From: Catonella morbi ATCC 51271
Lineage (GTDB): Bacteria > Bacillota > Clostridia > Lachnospirales > Lachnospiraceae
Length of the DNA: 64,000 nucleotides
Direction: 5' to 3'
NCBI RefSeq assembly: GCF_000160035.2
Contig: NZ_KI535368.1
Span: 620,001 to 684,000 of the forward strand
Numbering within the stretch: position 1 is the first letter of the stretch; each line of letters starts with the position of its first letter. Shown here piece by piece: positions 9,030 through 17,906 of the stretch. The notes under the pieces are model-generated. The model did no database searches. It saw nothing but the letters and a program-made list of their open reading frames with translations, and was not told where the DNA came from. Both the position numbers and the translations under genes were made by a program.

Positions 9030-9134
9030 ATGTGTATCAACAATAATGACATCAGTATCTAATACATCTGATATAACCTCAGCAAATTTATCTAAATATA
9101 ATTTGCTTCCTATGGTTCTCTCCTCCTTTCAACT

Positions 9135-10142
9135 CTATCGGTTTTTATACTCAGCTGCTGTTTTTCTAATAAATTCAAGTCTTTCAGGTTTAATATCTTC
9201 ACTTACGGTACAGTCTGCTCCAAGTGCAACTCCTTTTGTCCCTGTCTCATCGAGTATCCTATATATTTCTTTTTTCAATTCATCTTCATTTGCTTCATAA
9301 AGAATACTGCCCGGAGCATTATCAAATCCGCCTAACACTGGCTTTCCCTTAAATATTTTTTTCCCCTCTGCAAGTGAAATATTTTCAGAATATATAGCCC
9401 AGTTAAAAACTTTCACCGGGTAATCTGCATACCATTCAAGATTATTGGTGTATTTAGCATAACCACAAATATGCAGCATTACATTATCCGTGAATGTATT
9501 TATATAATTAAGAACTTCCAAATCAAGCGGTTCAACCAGCTCTTTGTGTACTTCCTTTGTAAAACTCTTATCCTGTACACATTGTACACTATAATATATG
9601 CCATCAATAGAGGTTTCTTCAAATAATCTTTTAACAAGCACTTTAATATCTTCTGCAATATTTTTTGCTGCTTGAGTCATAACATCCTTATCTTTTTTAA
9701 ATAGTCCGGTAAACTTCTTAAAATCTTCGTCATATTCTTCAAAACGAAGCCTTATGTACTGTAAAGGGGAAAATATATTATAATATTTATATACATTATC
9801 CCCTGCATAGTCTGCGACTTCTTTAACATACTCAACTTGTCTGTTTATCCAGTTATGATTAGCCCCTACAGACTTTACTTCTCTTAATTCATCTAAAGTT
9901 GTAATTACTTTACTGCACACAGAAGGATGCCCAAAAAATCCATCTGACATTATTTTCAGTAAATCCGGCTTTACCTCGTCTATATATTTCTTCTGCTTAG
10001 TTAATATTTCGTCATATATTTCCTTTACATCACCGTTATAATGATTATGAAATGAAACAAAATGATGCCAGAAAGCAGTTACAACCCTATCTGATTCTTC
10101 GTTATTTAAAAATGCCTCTACCACTTTTTTTCTATCATCCAT
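9135..10142 (-). CDS. Uroporphyrinogen-decarboxylase-family protein, zinc methyltransferase type (copy 2)
   Basis: A 335-residue TIM-barrel protein of the URO-D superfamily. It keeps the His-x-Cys...Cys zinc pattern of the MtaA/MtbA/CmuA methyltransferases: VMLHICGYAK near residue 210-220 and GVALGADCTV near 310. Haem-pathway HemE lacks this pattern, so decarboxylation of uroporphyrinogen is unlikely. It is a clear paralogue of the next gene upstream; both share FWHHF near residue 25 and GGFDN near residue 275. Zinc members activate a thiol for methyl transfer, often from a corrinoid protein. No corrinoid protein is visible in this window. The substrate is unknown. Confidence 0.78.
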   Translation of the reverse strand: MDDRKKVVEAFLNNEESDRVVTAFWHHFVSFHNHYNGDVKEIYDEILTKQKKYIDEVKPDLLKIMSDGFFGHPSVCSKVITTLDELREVKSVGANHNWINRQVEYVKEVADYAGDNVYKYYNIFSPLQYIRLRFEEYDEDFKKFTGLFKKDKDVMTQAAKNIAEDIKVLVKRLFEETSIDGIYYSVQCVQDKSFTKEVHKELVEPLDLEVLNYINTFTDNVMLHICGYAKYTNNLEWYADYPVKVFNWAIYSENISLAEGKKIFKGKPVLGGFDNAPGSILYEANEDELKKEIYRILDETGTKGVALGADCTVSEDIKPERLEFIRKTAAEYKNR

Positions 10143-10151
10143 AAACGCCTC

Positions 10152-11168
10152 CTATTTTTCATTCAATTCTTTATTTGCTATATCTGAAATCCACCTGATA
10201 CGTCCATCATCTATTCTATTTGGTATCGAACAGTCAGCCCCCAGAATATAGCCTTTATAACCGCTCTCTCTTATAAGTTTTTTAGCAAAGGCTTCAACTT
10301 CCTCTTTTGACCCTGTATCTATCAGAGTATCCGGATTATTGTCAAAACCACCTAATATACACTTTCCCTTAAACAGTTTCCTGCCCTCACTAAGCGATAC
10401 TCCTTCTGTAAATACTGCCCAGTTATAAGCTTTACTCTTATAATCAATATAAAATTTCAGATCGTTTTTATGATGGGCATATCCACAAATATGAAGTATA
10501 TTATAATCGCTCAGGCGATTTGCCAGCTCTAGCAGCTCTATTTCTGTAGGTCTGATATACCTGTCATATACTTCCTTTGTATACATAGTACTTTGTATAT
10601 TCTGTACACAATAATATATACCATCTAAACTTGTTTCTTTGAATAATTTCTTAAGTAAAATCATAAGATCTTTTTGTATTTCCATCCCTGCTTTGTAAAG
10701 TTCCTCAGGAAAATTTTCAGCTAGGTATACAAATCTTTCAAAATCTAAATCATAAAACTCAAGTCTTATTCTTATTACCTGCACCGGTGCAAACACATTG
10801 TAAAAAGTCATAACCTCTTTCCCAAACAAATCAGTTAGCTTTTTAACATGCTTTACCTGCTCTGTAATCCATGGATGATCCTCTCCAATGCTTTTTATTC
10901 TTAAAAGATCTTCTCCTGTTTTTAGCTCATTATCCATAACAGGCGGATAACCCATAAATCCCTCATTCATCAACTTCATCATATCGGGATTTACCGTTTC
11001 ATAATACTTTTTATGACCCAGAACAGCTCTATCTCTGATATCTTCGTTTTCAAGCCCTTGAAACTGCTCCGTCCCTAAAATGAAGTGATGCCAAAATCCT
11101 ATTGGTATTCTATCTGTTTCCTGACCGTCAAATGCTGCCTTTAACAACTCTCTTTTTGACTGTAACAT
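10152..11168 (-). CDS. Uroporphyrinogen-decarboxylase-family protein, zinc methyltransferase type (copy 1)
   Basis: A 338-residue paralogue of the downstream gene, only 9 bases apart, evidently from tandem duplication and divergence. The candidate zinc ligands are NILHICGYAHHK and YILGADCSIP. Conserved barrel features include FWHHF near the N-terminus, FAPVQVIRIRLEFYD in the middle and KCILGGFDN. Pairs of such proteins may form a heterodimer or act on successive methyl groups. It lies 14 bases after dhaL, so translation is coupled within the operon. Family placement is firm; reaction unknown. No haem-synthesis genes are nearby, which argues against a HemE role. Confidence 0.78.
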   Translation of the reverse strand: MLQSKRELLKAAFDGQETDRIPIGFWHHFILGTEQFQGLENEDIRDRAVLGHKKYYETVNPDMMKLMNEGFMGYPPVMDNELKTGEDLLRIKSIGEDHPWITEQVKHVKKLTDLFGKEVMTFYNVFAPVQVIRIRLEFYDLDFERFVYLAENFPEELYKAGMEIQKDLMILLKKLFKETSLDGIYYCVQNIQSTMYTKEVYDRYIRPTEIELLELANRLSDYNILHICGYAHHKNDLKFYIDYKSKAYNWAVFTEGVSLSEGRKLFKGKCILGGFDNNPDTLIDTGSKEEVEAFAKKLIRESGYKGYILGADCSIPNRIDDGRIRWISDIANKELNEK

Positions 11169-11182
11169 TTATTTACCTCAGC

Positions 11183-11830
11183 CTATATTATTCTCTCTTT
11201 CGCGATATTCATCAGCTCTGATATCTGGTATGACATAGTAACTGCTCCGGGATCCAGATGTCCAATCCCTTTATCTGCCTGATATGTAGCTCTTCCTTTT
11301 ACTGCTTCCATATTCGATGTACTATCAGCTCCATCTTTAGCAGCTTTCTTTACTCTGTCACAAAGTTCCTCATCTGAGACTCCTGTTTCAAGACAATTTT
11401 TATATTCTTCAACCGCAGGATACAGACTGTCTATCATTGTTTTAAATCCCGGCTTTGCCTGTCCTCTGGACATTATCGCATCCAACATAGCCTCAAGGAT
11501 TTCATATAATCCATTATTATCAAGATATTCTTTATCAACACTTACCTTCGCCGCTGCAATATATGCACTTCCATAAAGTACACCTGAAGAACCTCCTATT
11601 ACAGCCATCATTATTTTCCCTATTTCCTTCAGTTCATCACTTATACTTAGCGATTCAAGTACGGTCTTTACTTCAACGAGCTTTTTAAAACCCATATTTA
11701 AGTTAGACCAATGATCTCCGTCACCCGTAGCTAAATCTAAGTCTGTAACATAGTCTCCGTTATCATATATAACTTTATATGCTCTTTCTATATATTCGGC
11801 ATAATCTTTTGATGTTAATCTGAATGCCAT
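11183..11830 (-). CDS. dhaL: Dihydroxyacetone-kinase-type DhaL (nucleotide-binding subunit)
   Basis: A 215-residue helical-barrel subunit that holds the nucleotide and two magnesium ions. Recognised motifs: LDLATGDGDHWSNLNMGF near residue 35 (metal aspartates), IGGSSGVLYGSAY near 80, KPGFKTMIDSLYPA near 125 (the usual Asp of GDKTM is Phe here) and AVKGRATYQADKGIGHLDPG near 180. Normally DhaL works with DhaK and either ATP or the PTS protein DhaM. No DhaM gene is present in this operon, so an ATP-driven pair is likely. The real substrate could be a ketose, tetrulose or another keto-alcohol rather than dihydroxyacetone. Confidence 0.9.
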   Translation of the reverse strand: MAFRLTSKDYAEYIERAYKVIYDNGDYVTDLDLATGDGDHWSNLNMGFKKLVEVKTVLESLSISDELKEIGKIMMAVIGGSSGVLYGSAYIAAAKVSVDKEYLDNNGLYEILEAMLDAIMSRGQAKPGFKTMIDSLYPAVEEYKNCLETGVSDEELCDRVKKAAKDGADSTSNMEAVKGRATYQADKGIGHLDPGAVTMSYQISELMNIAKERII

Positions 11831-11846
11831 TTTAATCCTTCCCCTT

Positions 11847-12836
11847 TCAATCTATTTTTAATGCCGGAGTATCACAAGAAGCATCAAGCAGTGATCTCAA
11901 TTTATCATTCAGCTTCATAAGAGTTAATGAGCAACCGGTCATATCAAGTGAAGTAGTATAGTTTCCTACAAGTGTCTTATGTACCTTTATGCCTTTTTCT
12001 TTAAGCAATATTTGTACTTCACGATTTAATATATAAAGCTCCATAAGAGGGGTTCCGCCGAGTCCGTTTACAAGAATAGCTACCTCACTGTTGTCATAAT
12101 CATAGTCACTCAGAATTTTATCCAAAAGGATTTCCGCCACCTCTTTGGCTGTTTTAATCTTAGTTTTTTCAATTCCGGGTTCTCCATGTATGCCCATACC
12201 TATTTCAATCTCGTCATCTTCTAAAACAAATCCCGGTTTCCCGACTGCCGGAAGTATACATGGTGTCATGGCCATACCCATACTCCTTATATTAGAAACA
12301 GCTTCTCTTGCCACTCCCGCTACTTCACTTAAAGATGCACCTGTTTCTGCCATAGCTCCTGCTATTTTATGCACAAAGACAGTTCCCGCTATTCCCCTTC
12401 TACCTGTAGAATATGTACTGTCTTGTACTGCTACATCATCTTTTACTACCACACTTTCAATCTGTATTCCTTCCAGTTCTGCCATATCTGCTGCAAGTCC
12501 AAAGTTCATAATATCACCTGAATAATTTTTTATTACAAATAATATTCCTTTCCCCTTATTAACCCTGTTTACCGCTGCTTCTATTCTGTCAGGACTAGGT
12601 GATGAAAATATATTCCCTGATACTGCTGCATCAAGCATCCCTCTCCCTACAAAACCTGCATGTAAAGGTTCATGACCGGCTCCTCCACCCGAAATAACTC
12701 CTACCTTGTCTTTTACAGTTTTTCTTACTATTACTTCTTTTTCAGGTATGTAATCTAAGGTATCACAATATGCCATCTGCATACCTTCAAGTGATTCTTT
12801 GACCACATCCTCCGGATTATTTATAATTTTTTTCAT
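11847..12836 (-). CDS. dhaK: Dihydroxyacetone-kinase-type DhaK (substrate-binding subunit)
   Basis: About 329 residues. The substrate-site signature ISGGGAGHEPLHAGFVGRGM is near residue 50. GMGIHGEPG near 210 carries the histidine that binds the carbonyl carbon as a hemiaminal. I chose the ATG at 12836, preceded by AAAGGAG, over the in-frame ATG at 12854 that overlaps livF. It is followed after 10 bases by dhaL. The kinase sits directly behind a Liv-type transporter, so the imported solute or a product of it is probably phosphorylated. DhaK/DhaL homologues in similar settings act on erythrulose-like sugars, so the name describes family, not proven substrate. Confidence 0.9.
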   Translation of the reverse strand: MKKIINNPEDVVKESLEGMQMAYCDTLDYIPEKEVIVRKTVKDKVGVISGGGAGHEPLHAGFVGRGMLDAAVSGNIFSSPSPDRIEAAVNRVNKGKGILFVIKNYSGDIMNFGLAADMAELEGIQIESVVVKDDVAVQDSTYSTGRRGIAGTVFVHKIAGAMAETGASLSEVAGVAREAVSNIRSMGMAMTPCILPAVGKPGFVLEDDEIEIGMGIHGEPGIEKTKIKTAKEVAEILLDKILSDYDYDNSEVAILVNGLGGTPLMELYILNREVQILLKEKGIKVHKTLVGNYTTSLDMTGCSLTLMKLNDKLRSLLDASCDTPALKID

Positions 12837-12850
12837 ATATTCTTCTCCTT

Positions 12851-13561
12851 TCAACTCATACCGAGGTAAGCCTTTTTAACTCTTGGGTCCTTTGATATAT
12901 CTTTTGCCGGACCACTCATGGTTACCAAACCATTCTCAATAACATAAGCCCTGTCTGATGCCATAAGTGCCATATTGGCGTTCTGTTCAATGAGCAGAAT
13001 AGTTACGCCTTGTTTGTTTATTTCCTTTATCATCTCAAATATCATTGCTACGTAATTTGGAGCCAAACCAAGCGAAGGTTCATCTAGAAAGAGCAATTCA
13101 GGACTTGACATGAGTGCGCGTCCTACAGCCAACATCTGCTGCTCACCTCCGGAAAGAGTCCCCGCCTGCTGTCTTGCCCTCTCTTTTAACCTTGGAAATA
13201 AATCATACACTCTCTCATAGTCAGATTTAATTTTAGCTTTTTCTTTTACCGTATAGGCTCCTATTCTCAAATTTTCTTCCACAGTAAGCTCAGGAAAAAC
13301 CTCTCGCCCTTCAGGAGAAATGCTTGCTTTCATCTTAGTTAAGTTATAAGATGGCATATTAGTTATTTCCTGATCATTTAAAAATACCTGTCCGCTACTT
13401 GGTTTCACTACCCCCGTTACAGTATTAAGCAACGTAGTTTTGCCGGCACCGTTACTTCCGATGAGTGATACTATTTCTCCCTTTTCAACTTCCATATCTA
13501 TACCCTTTAAGGCATGAATGGCACCATAATAGGTATTAAGCTTCTGAACTTTCAGTACCAC
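12851..13561 (-). CDS. livF: Liv-type ABC transporter ATPase (LivF)
   Basis: A 236-residue ABC ATPase of the branched-chain amino-acid/amide transporter class. Walker A is GSNGAGKTTLLN, signature LSGGEQQMLAVGRAL, Walker B ELLFLDEPS. The N-terminus LNTYYGAIHALKGIDMEV is diagnostic for LivF. I prefer the GTG at 13561, with GGAGG eight bases upstream, over GTG 13570. Its 5' end overlaps livG. It pairs with LivG to power uptake through LivH/LivM. Liv transporters also carry urea, amides and short-chain hydroxy compounds, so the solute is open. Confidence 0.9.
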   Translation of the reverse strand: MVLKVQKLNTYYGAIHALKGIDMEVEKGEIVSLIGSNGAGKTTLLNTVTGVVKPSSGQVFLNDQEITNMPSYNLTKMKASISPEGREVFPELTVEENLRIGAYTVKEKAKIKSDYERVYDLFPRLKERARQQAGTLSGGEQQMLAVGRALMSSPELLFLDEPSLGLAPNYVAMIFEMIKEINKQGVTILLIEQNANMALMASDRAYVIENGLVTMSGPAKDISKDPRVKKAYLGMS

Positions 13562-14333
13562 TGTACTCACCTCCCAAATATGCTTCTATTACCTTTGGAT
13601 TATTTGCTATTTCTTCCGGAATACCATTAGCAATCGGTTTCCCATGGTCAATTACATATATCCTGTCAGACACATTCATAACCACACTCATATCATGCTC
13701 TATCATAAGTATAGTATATCCCATACTCCTTAATTCTTGTATAAATCTCATAAGCTCAGCAGATTCCTTAGGATTCATTCCTGCTGCCGGTTCATCAAGA
13801 AGTATAAGCTTTGCTCCGGTAGCAATAGCTCTTGTTATCTCAAGTTTTCTCTGCTCTCCATACGGCAGATTCGAAGCATAGTCATTTCTTCTGTAATCAA
13901 GTCCTATCAATTTAAGTAACCTTATTGCCTGAACGACCTTAACATCTTCTTCATTCCTAAACTTTTTTGTTCTGAAAATAGACCCAAAAAATCCATACTT
14001 TGTTTTTATATGTGCACCTATCATTACATTTTCTATTACTCTTAAATCACTGAACAGTCGTATATTTTGGAAGGTTCTTGATATTCCTGCATTTACTATA
14101 TGAAGCGGAGACTTATTTTGTATTTCTTCTCCATTAAATACTATACTTCCCTCATCCACTTCATACACTCCGGTTAACATATTAAAAACTGTAGTTTTCC
14201 CGGCACCGTTAGGGCCAATTATACTTATTATCTCACCCCTGTTTATTTCAAGACTTACTCCGTCCACTGCAACAATACCGCCAAATCGCTTTGTTATATT
14301 TTTTACCTCAAGTATTTTCGCCTGTGTCCTCAT
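13536..14333 (-). CDS. livG: Liv-type ABC transporter ATPase (LivG)
   Basis: A 265-residue ABC ATPase. Walker A is GPNGAGKTTVFNMLTG, the short signature LPYGEQRKLEITRAIA is typical of LivG, Walker B is KLILLDEPAAGMNP. The C-terminus LGG followed by a short tail is normal. Overlaps livM by 26 bases and livF at its 3' end, so the ATPases and permeases are translationally coupled. ATG 14333 follows GAGG at 6 bases. Confidence 0.9.
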   Translation of the reverse strand: MRTQAKILEVKNITKRFGGIVAVDGVSLEINRGEIISIIGPNGAGKTTVFNMLTGVYEVDEGSIVFNGEEIQNKSPLHIVNAGISRTFQNIRLFSDLRVIENVMIGAHIKTKYGFFGSIFRTKKFRNEEDVKVVQAIRLLKLIGLDYRRNDYASNLPYGEQRKLEITRAIATGAKLILLDEPAAGMNPKESAELMRFIQELRSMGYTILMIEHDMSVVMNVSDRIYVIDHGKPIANGIPEEIANNPKVIEAYLGGEYSGTESSEA

Positions 14334-15366
14334 ACATTACCTCTTCCATTTTTTTCAATTCAGCTTCAGCGTTCTTTGATATTCTATAAGGCAACCCAGA
14401 TTTCCATCCAAGAATTCCCTGTGGCCTGAATCTCATCATTAATACCAGAATCGCACCATAAAGCACAAACCTATATTCCATCAAAAATCTTGACACTTCA
14501 GGAAAAGCTATAAGGATAATTGATCCTATGAACATTCCTCTAAGAGTTCCCATTCCACCAAGAATAACAATACTTAGTATCATCGTTGAAACATCAAAGT
14601 TAAAAGTATTCGGATCTATATATCCAATTAAGGTTGAATACAATGCTCCACCCAAGGCACAGATTGAAGCCGAAATGACAAAAGCCAGTATCTTATATCT
14701 TGTTACAGGTATCCCCATCATTGTGCTTGCAAGTTCATCTGCCCTTATTGCCATAAAAGCTCTTCCTGTTTTGGATTTTACAAGTGATAGACAAAATAAT
14801 GCAGTAATAAGCACGAAAACTATCATAAGATAATACAATCCATGATTAGTAACATTAAAATTAAATCCGAATAAAGATGGTTTAGGTATATTTTTTACTC
14901 CAAGTGTTCCTCCTGTGACATCAGCCCAGTTCATAAGAATCATCTTTACTATTTCCCCAAAACCAAGAGTTATTATTGAAAGATATGTTCCTGTAACTCT
15001 TAACGTCGGAAGTCCTAAAAGAACTCCTATAATTCCTGCGGCTATCATGCCAATTACTGTTGCTATAAAAAAATTTATATTAAATTTTATTGCAACAATT
15101 GATGCAGTATATGCTCCTATCGCCACAAATCCGGCATGTCCAAGCGAAACAAGACCTGTATATCCGGTAAGAATATTTAATCCCATTGCCAGTATCGCAT
15201 AAGAGCCTATTTTTATTACTACAGTTAACAGATACTGATTATTAAAAATCATAGGAAATACAATCAAAAAGGCAAATAAAGCTATATACAGTTTGTTTCT
15301 GTGAAGATGTATTATACTTTCCATCCCATGCAGTTTGTTCTGCCCGGTAAGTTTTTCATTGCTCAT
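14308..15366 (-). CDS. livM: Liv-type ABC transporter permease (LivM)
   Basis: A 352-residue integral membrane protein with about nine or ten hydrophobic segments. The LivM hallmarks are YAILAMGLNILTGYTGLVSL followed by GHAGFVAIGAYTAS (residues about 55-90) and GRAFMAIRADELAS, the EAA-like cytoplasmic loop, near 200. The N-terminal 30 residues are polar and cytoplasmic. It forms the membrane channel with LivH. Only 3 bases separate it from livH. Confidence 0.9.
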   Translation of the reverse strand: MSNEKLTGQNKLHGMESIIHLHRNKLYIALFAFLIVFPMIFNNQYLLTVVIKIGSYAILAMGLNILTGYTGLVSLGHAGFVAIGAYTASIVAIKFNINFFIATVIGMIAAGIIGVLLGLPTLRVTGTYLSIITLGFGEIVKMILMNWADVTGGTLGVKNIPKPSLFGFNFNVTNHGLYYLMIVFVLITALFCLSLVKSKTGRAFMAIRADELASTMMGIPVTRYKILAFVISASICALGGALYSTLIGYIDPNTFNFDVSTMILSIVILGGMGTLRGMFIGSIILIAFPEVSRFLMEYRFVLYGAILVLMMRFRPQGILGWKSGLPYRISKNAEAELKKMEEVMYEDTGENT

Positions 15367-15369
15367 TTT

Positions 15370-16245
15370 TTACACCTTTTTAATCCCTTTCCGTCCAAAA
15401 AGCCCATGTGGTCTAACTATAAGTACTATGATAAGGATAATAAAAGCTATAGAGTCTCTATATGTCGAACCTAAAAAAGTGGCTGCCATACTCTCAGAAA
15501 CTCCTACAACCAGTCCGCCGAGAAGTGCTCCGGGCAGACTCCCTATACCTCCTAATACTGCAGCAGCAAAGGCTTTTAATCCGGCCATAAATCCCATGTT
15601 AGGATAAACTATTTGGTAATAACCGCTTACCAAAGCCCCTGCTATAGTTGCTGAAACTCCTGCTAGGAAAAATGTAAATGATATTACAAAATTTACATTC
15701 ACTCCCATAAGATTTGCTGCCTTTGTATTCTGCTCAGTGGCTCTCATTGCAAGTCCTATTTTAGTTTTATAAACAACAAACATTAAAGTAGCCATAAGCA
15801 ACAGAGAAACCACACACATCATAATCTGTGTCATTGATATACTTATTTGTCCTATCTGTATAGTTGTCTGCCCAAATAGAGACTTAAAATTCCTTTTTTC
15901 AGAACCTAAAAATATTATAAGCAAATTAGTTATTATATTTGAAATTCCTATAGTTGTGATCAAGGAAGCTATTGGCATTGACCTTTTCTTTCTAAGTGGC
16001 TCAAGTGCTGCCTTATCTATTAAGATTCCCAATATTCCTGTTAAAACCATTGCCGCCAAAATCCCCGGAAAAATTCCGAAATTCATTCCTATAAAAACCA
16101 TTGCCATTTCTGCACCAAATGCGTAAATAGCACCGTGAGAAAAATTAACCAATCTGAGTATGCCAAATACCAAAGAATATCCAACCGCTATTAAAGCATA
16201 CCCCATCCCAAGCGCCAGACCATTAAATACCTGCTGTATTAACAT
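15370..16245 (-). CDS. livH: Liv-type ABC transporter permease (LivH)
   Basis: A 291-residue permease with about eight hydrophobic segments. The LivH hallmarks are LALGMGYALIAVGYSLVFGI followed by LRLVNFSHG at the N-terminus and the cytoplasmic loop GLAMRATEQNTKAANLMGV near residue 185. It pairs with LivM. It lies 15 bases after the binding-protein gene, with no terminator between, so the whole set is one transcription unit. Confidence 0.9.
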   Translation of the reverse strand: MLIQQVFNGLALGMGYALIAVGYSLVFGILRLVNFSHGAIYAFGAEMAMVFIGMNFGIFPGILAAMVLTGILGILIDKAALEPLRKKRSMPIASLITTIGISNIITNLLIIFLGSEKRNFKSLFGQTTIQIGQISISMTQIMMCVVSLLLMATLMFVVYKTKIGLAMRATEQNTKAANLMGVNVNFVISFTFFLAGVSATIAGALVSGYYQIVYPNMGFMAGLKAFAAAVLGGIGSLPGALLGGLVVGVSESMAATFLGSTYRDSIAFIILIIVLIVRPHGLFGRKGIKKV

Positions 16246-16260
16246 CTGTTTCCTTTCCCA

Positions 16261-17421
16261 TTAATCCATTTTTGTGAATTTACCATCTTTAATGGTTACT
16301 TTTACAAACTGTTTATCCACATCTCCATTTGAATCGAACTTTGTATCTCCGGTCACACCTTTATAGTCAATCTGATAGAGTTTTTCCTTTACTTTTTCTG
16401 AATCTGTTGTTCCAGCTTCTTTTATAGCTGTAAGTAAAATACCCACAGAGTCATAAGCTTGAGATGTAAGTGCAGATGGAGCACTTCCATACTCTTTTTT
16501 AAATGATTCTACATAGTTTTTAACCTCTGGATCATCTGACTCCGAAAAGAAAATCACAGGGAAACAAACTCCCTCAACAGCCTCGCCCCCCAGCTCTATT
16601 AACTGTTGGCTGTAAGAATTTGAGAATCCAACTATCCTTATATCAGGATTAATTTGTTTATACTGCTTAGCTACAGGAGCAACTAAATTATACATACCAC
16701 AACATATAACAACATCTGCCCCAGCCTCATTAAGTTTTGTTATAGCCGGAGTATAATCATCAGAACCTTCCATTACCTCTTCATGTGCTACAACCTTGGC
16801 ATCAGTCTTCTCCACCATCTCTTTTATCATTTTGGATGTATTAGTTCCCCAGTCTGTCATAATGGAAATAATGCCTACTTTCTTTTTACCCAAATCATTC
16901 ACTGCAATATCTATACTGGCAGCACCCTCCTTGGATATAACTGTATTGTTCCTGAAGATAAAGTCACCTATCCCTGAGTAATCAGGATGAGATGATGACG
17001 GAGATATTTCTATTATTTTATTCTCCTGATAAATAGGAGCTGCCGTCATACATACTCCTGAAGAAAAATGTCCAATTACCCCGACAACCTTTTTATCTGA
17101 CACAATTTTTTGTGCAATTGTGGTTGCTTCCTCTGAAGTGTTTTTATCATCATACTGCACTATTTCAATCTGCTTACCTAAAACACCACCATTGGCATTC
17201 CATTCCTTAGCCTTAAGCAAAGCTGCATTATAAAAACCAATACCATACTCAGAGTTATCACCAGTCATCGGTGCTGCCACTGCTATTTGGATTTTATCCT
17301 CACCAGCAGAAATACCTGCATTTCCACTTTTTGCTGTTTCACCCCCCTGTTTTCCACATCCTGATAAACCGACAAAAACAAGTGACATCACAAGCAAACT
17401 ACTTAGCAAACCTTTTTTCAT
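16261..17421 (-). CDS. livK: Liv-type periplasmic-binding-fold lipoprotein (substrate-binding protein)
   Basis: A 386-residue type I periplasmic-binding-fold lipoprotein. The signal peptide ends in the lipobox LSGC (Cys22), so it is anchored to the outer face of the membrane. Family landmarks are IAVAAPMTGDNSEYG, GVIGHFSSGVCMTAAPIYQE and the late TSQAYDSVGILLTAIKEA. It begins the operon and should be the most abundant product. AAGGAGGG lies 9 bases before the ATG. Which ligand it binds decides the function of the ten genes behind it. Amino acids are usual for the family, but dhaK/dhaL suggest a hydroxy-keto compound. Confidence 0.88.
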   Translation of the reverse strand: MKKGLLSSLLVMSLVFVGLSGCGKQGGETAKSGNAGISAGEDKIQIAVAAPMTGDNSEYGIGFYNAALLKAKEWNANGGVLGKQIEIVQYDDKNTSEEATTIAQKIVSDKKVVGVIGHFSSGVCMTAAPIYQENKIIEISPSSSHPDYSGIGDFIFRNNTVISKEGAASIDIAVNDLGKKKVGIISIMTDWGTNTSKMIKEMVEKTDAKVVAHEEVMEGSDDYTPAITKLNEAGADVVICCGMYNLVAPVAKQYKQINPDIRIVGFSNSYSQQLIELGGEAVEGVCFPVIFFSESDDPEVKNYVESFKKEYGSAPSALTSQAYDSVGILLTAIKEAGTTDSEKVKEKLYQIDYKGVTGDTKFDSNGDVDKQFVKVTIKDGKFTKMD

Positions 17422-17572
17422 ATAGAAATCCCTCCTTATATTTTATAGTTATATATTATCAAAAGAATAATATTGTGTCTACATATCTTTGGTCATTTTG
17501 CTTAAATTCGTAGATATTATATAAGTTTTATTTATTTATTTTTTATATTGATATATAATATAACTATTGTAT

Positions 17573-17587
17573 GTGTCATTCTGACAC
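17573..17587. promoter_or_regulatory. Inverted repeat upstream of livK, candidate activator site
   Basis: GTGTCA-TTC-TGACAC lies about 150 bases before the livK start, within an otherwise featureless AT-rich stretch (17422-17738). Distance and TGTC...GACA form resemble enhancer sites of sigma-54-type activators, and one such (degenerate) regulator is encoded in the operon. I found no clear -24/-12 promoter, so the role is inferred. Confidence 0.35.
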
Positions 17588-17738
17588 GTATTTTTTTGTA
17601 CAAAGTTCACATTAATTCAAATCAAGTAATAAATACGTTAACACGATAAATCTATAATATGAATTTTTTCTTGAAGTAATAAAATACACAATAGCAAATA
17701 ATGGGAATTTCAGTGAAATTTTCTATTACTCAAAAGAA

Positions 17739-17765
17739 AAAAGATGCATAAACTATGCATCTTTT
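17739..17765 (-). terminator. Hairpin with T-run, terminator
   Basis: Perfect 12-base arms AAAAGATGCATA / TATGCATCTTTT with a 3-base loop, followed on the minus strand by TTTTCTTTT. It separates the lipoprotein gene 17907-18620 from the livK control region. Confidence 0.7.
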
Positions 17766-17801
17766 CATTTTCAGAATCTTTAATCCGATAAACGCTACCA
17801 C

Positions 17802-17843
17802 AAAAAGTGCGATAGCATTCCCCCTCAATGCCACCGCACTTTT
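17802..17843 (-). terminator. Hairpin terminator of the lipoprotein gene
   Basis: AAAAGTGCG...CGCACTTTT with an inner GCATT/AATGC stem, T-rich on the minus strand. It is the first of two terminators after the lipoprotein stop at 17907. Confidence 0.6.
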
Positions 17844-17906
17844 CTATTTTTATCTTTCCCCTATCTTACTTCTCTTCCCTCACTACGTCATTGTAATGTT
17901 TACTCT

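Noticed and set aside
9135-11168. Haem-pathway uroporphyrinogen decarboxylases (HemE)
   Set aside because: Both proteins carry the His-x-Cys...Cys pattern of zinc methyltransferases and no haem genes are nearby.
11183-12836. PTS-dependent DhaKLM system
   Set aside because: No dhaM gene or PTS component is encoded in the operon; an ATP-driven pair is more likely.
17422-17738. Riboswitch or sigma-54 promoter before livK
   Set aside because: No recognised aptamer pairing and no TGGCAC-N5-TTGC match; only the short dyad at 17573 stands out.
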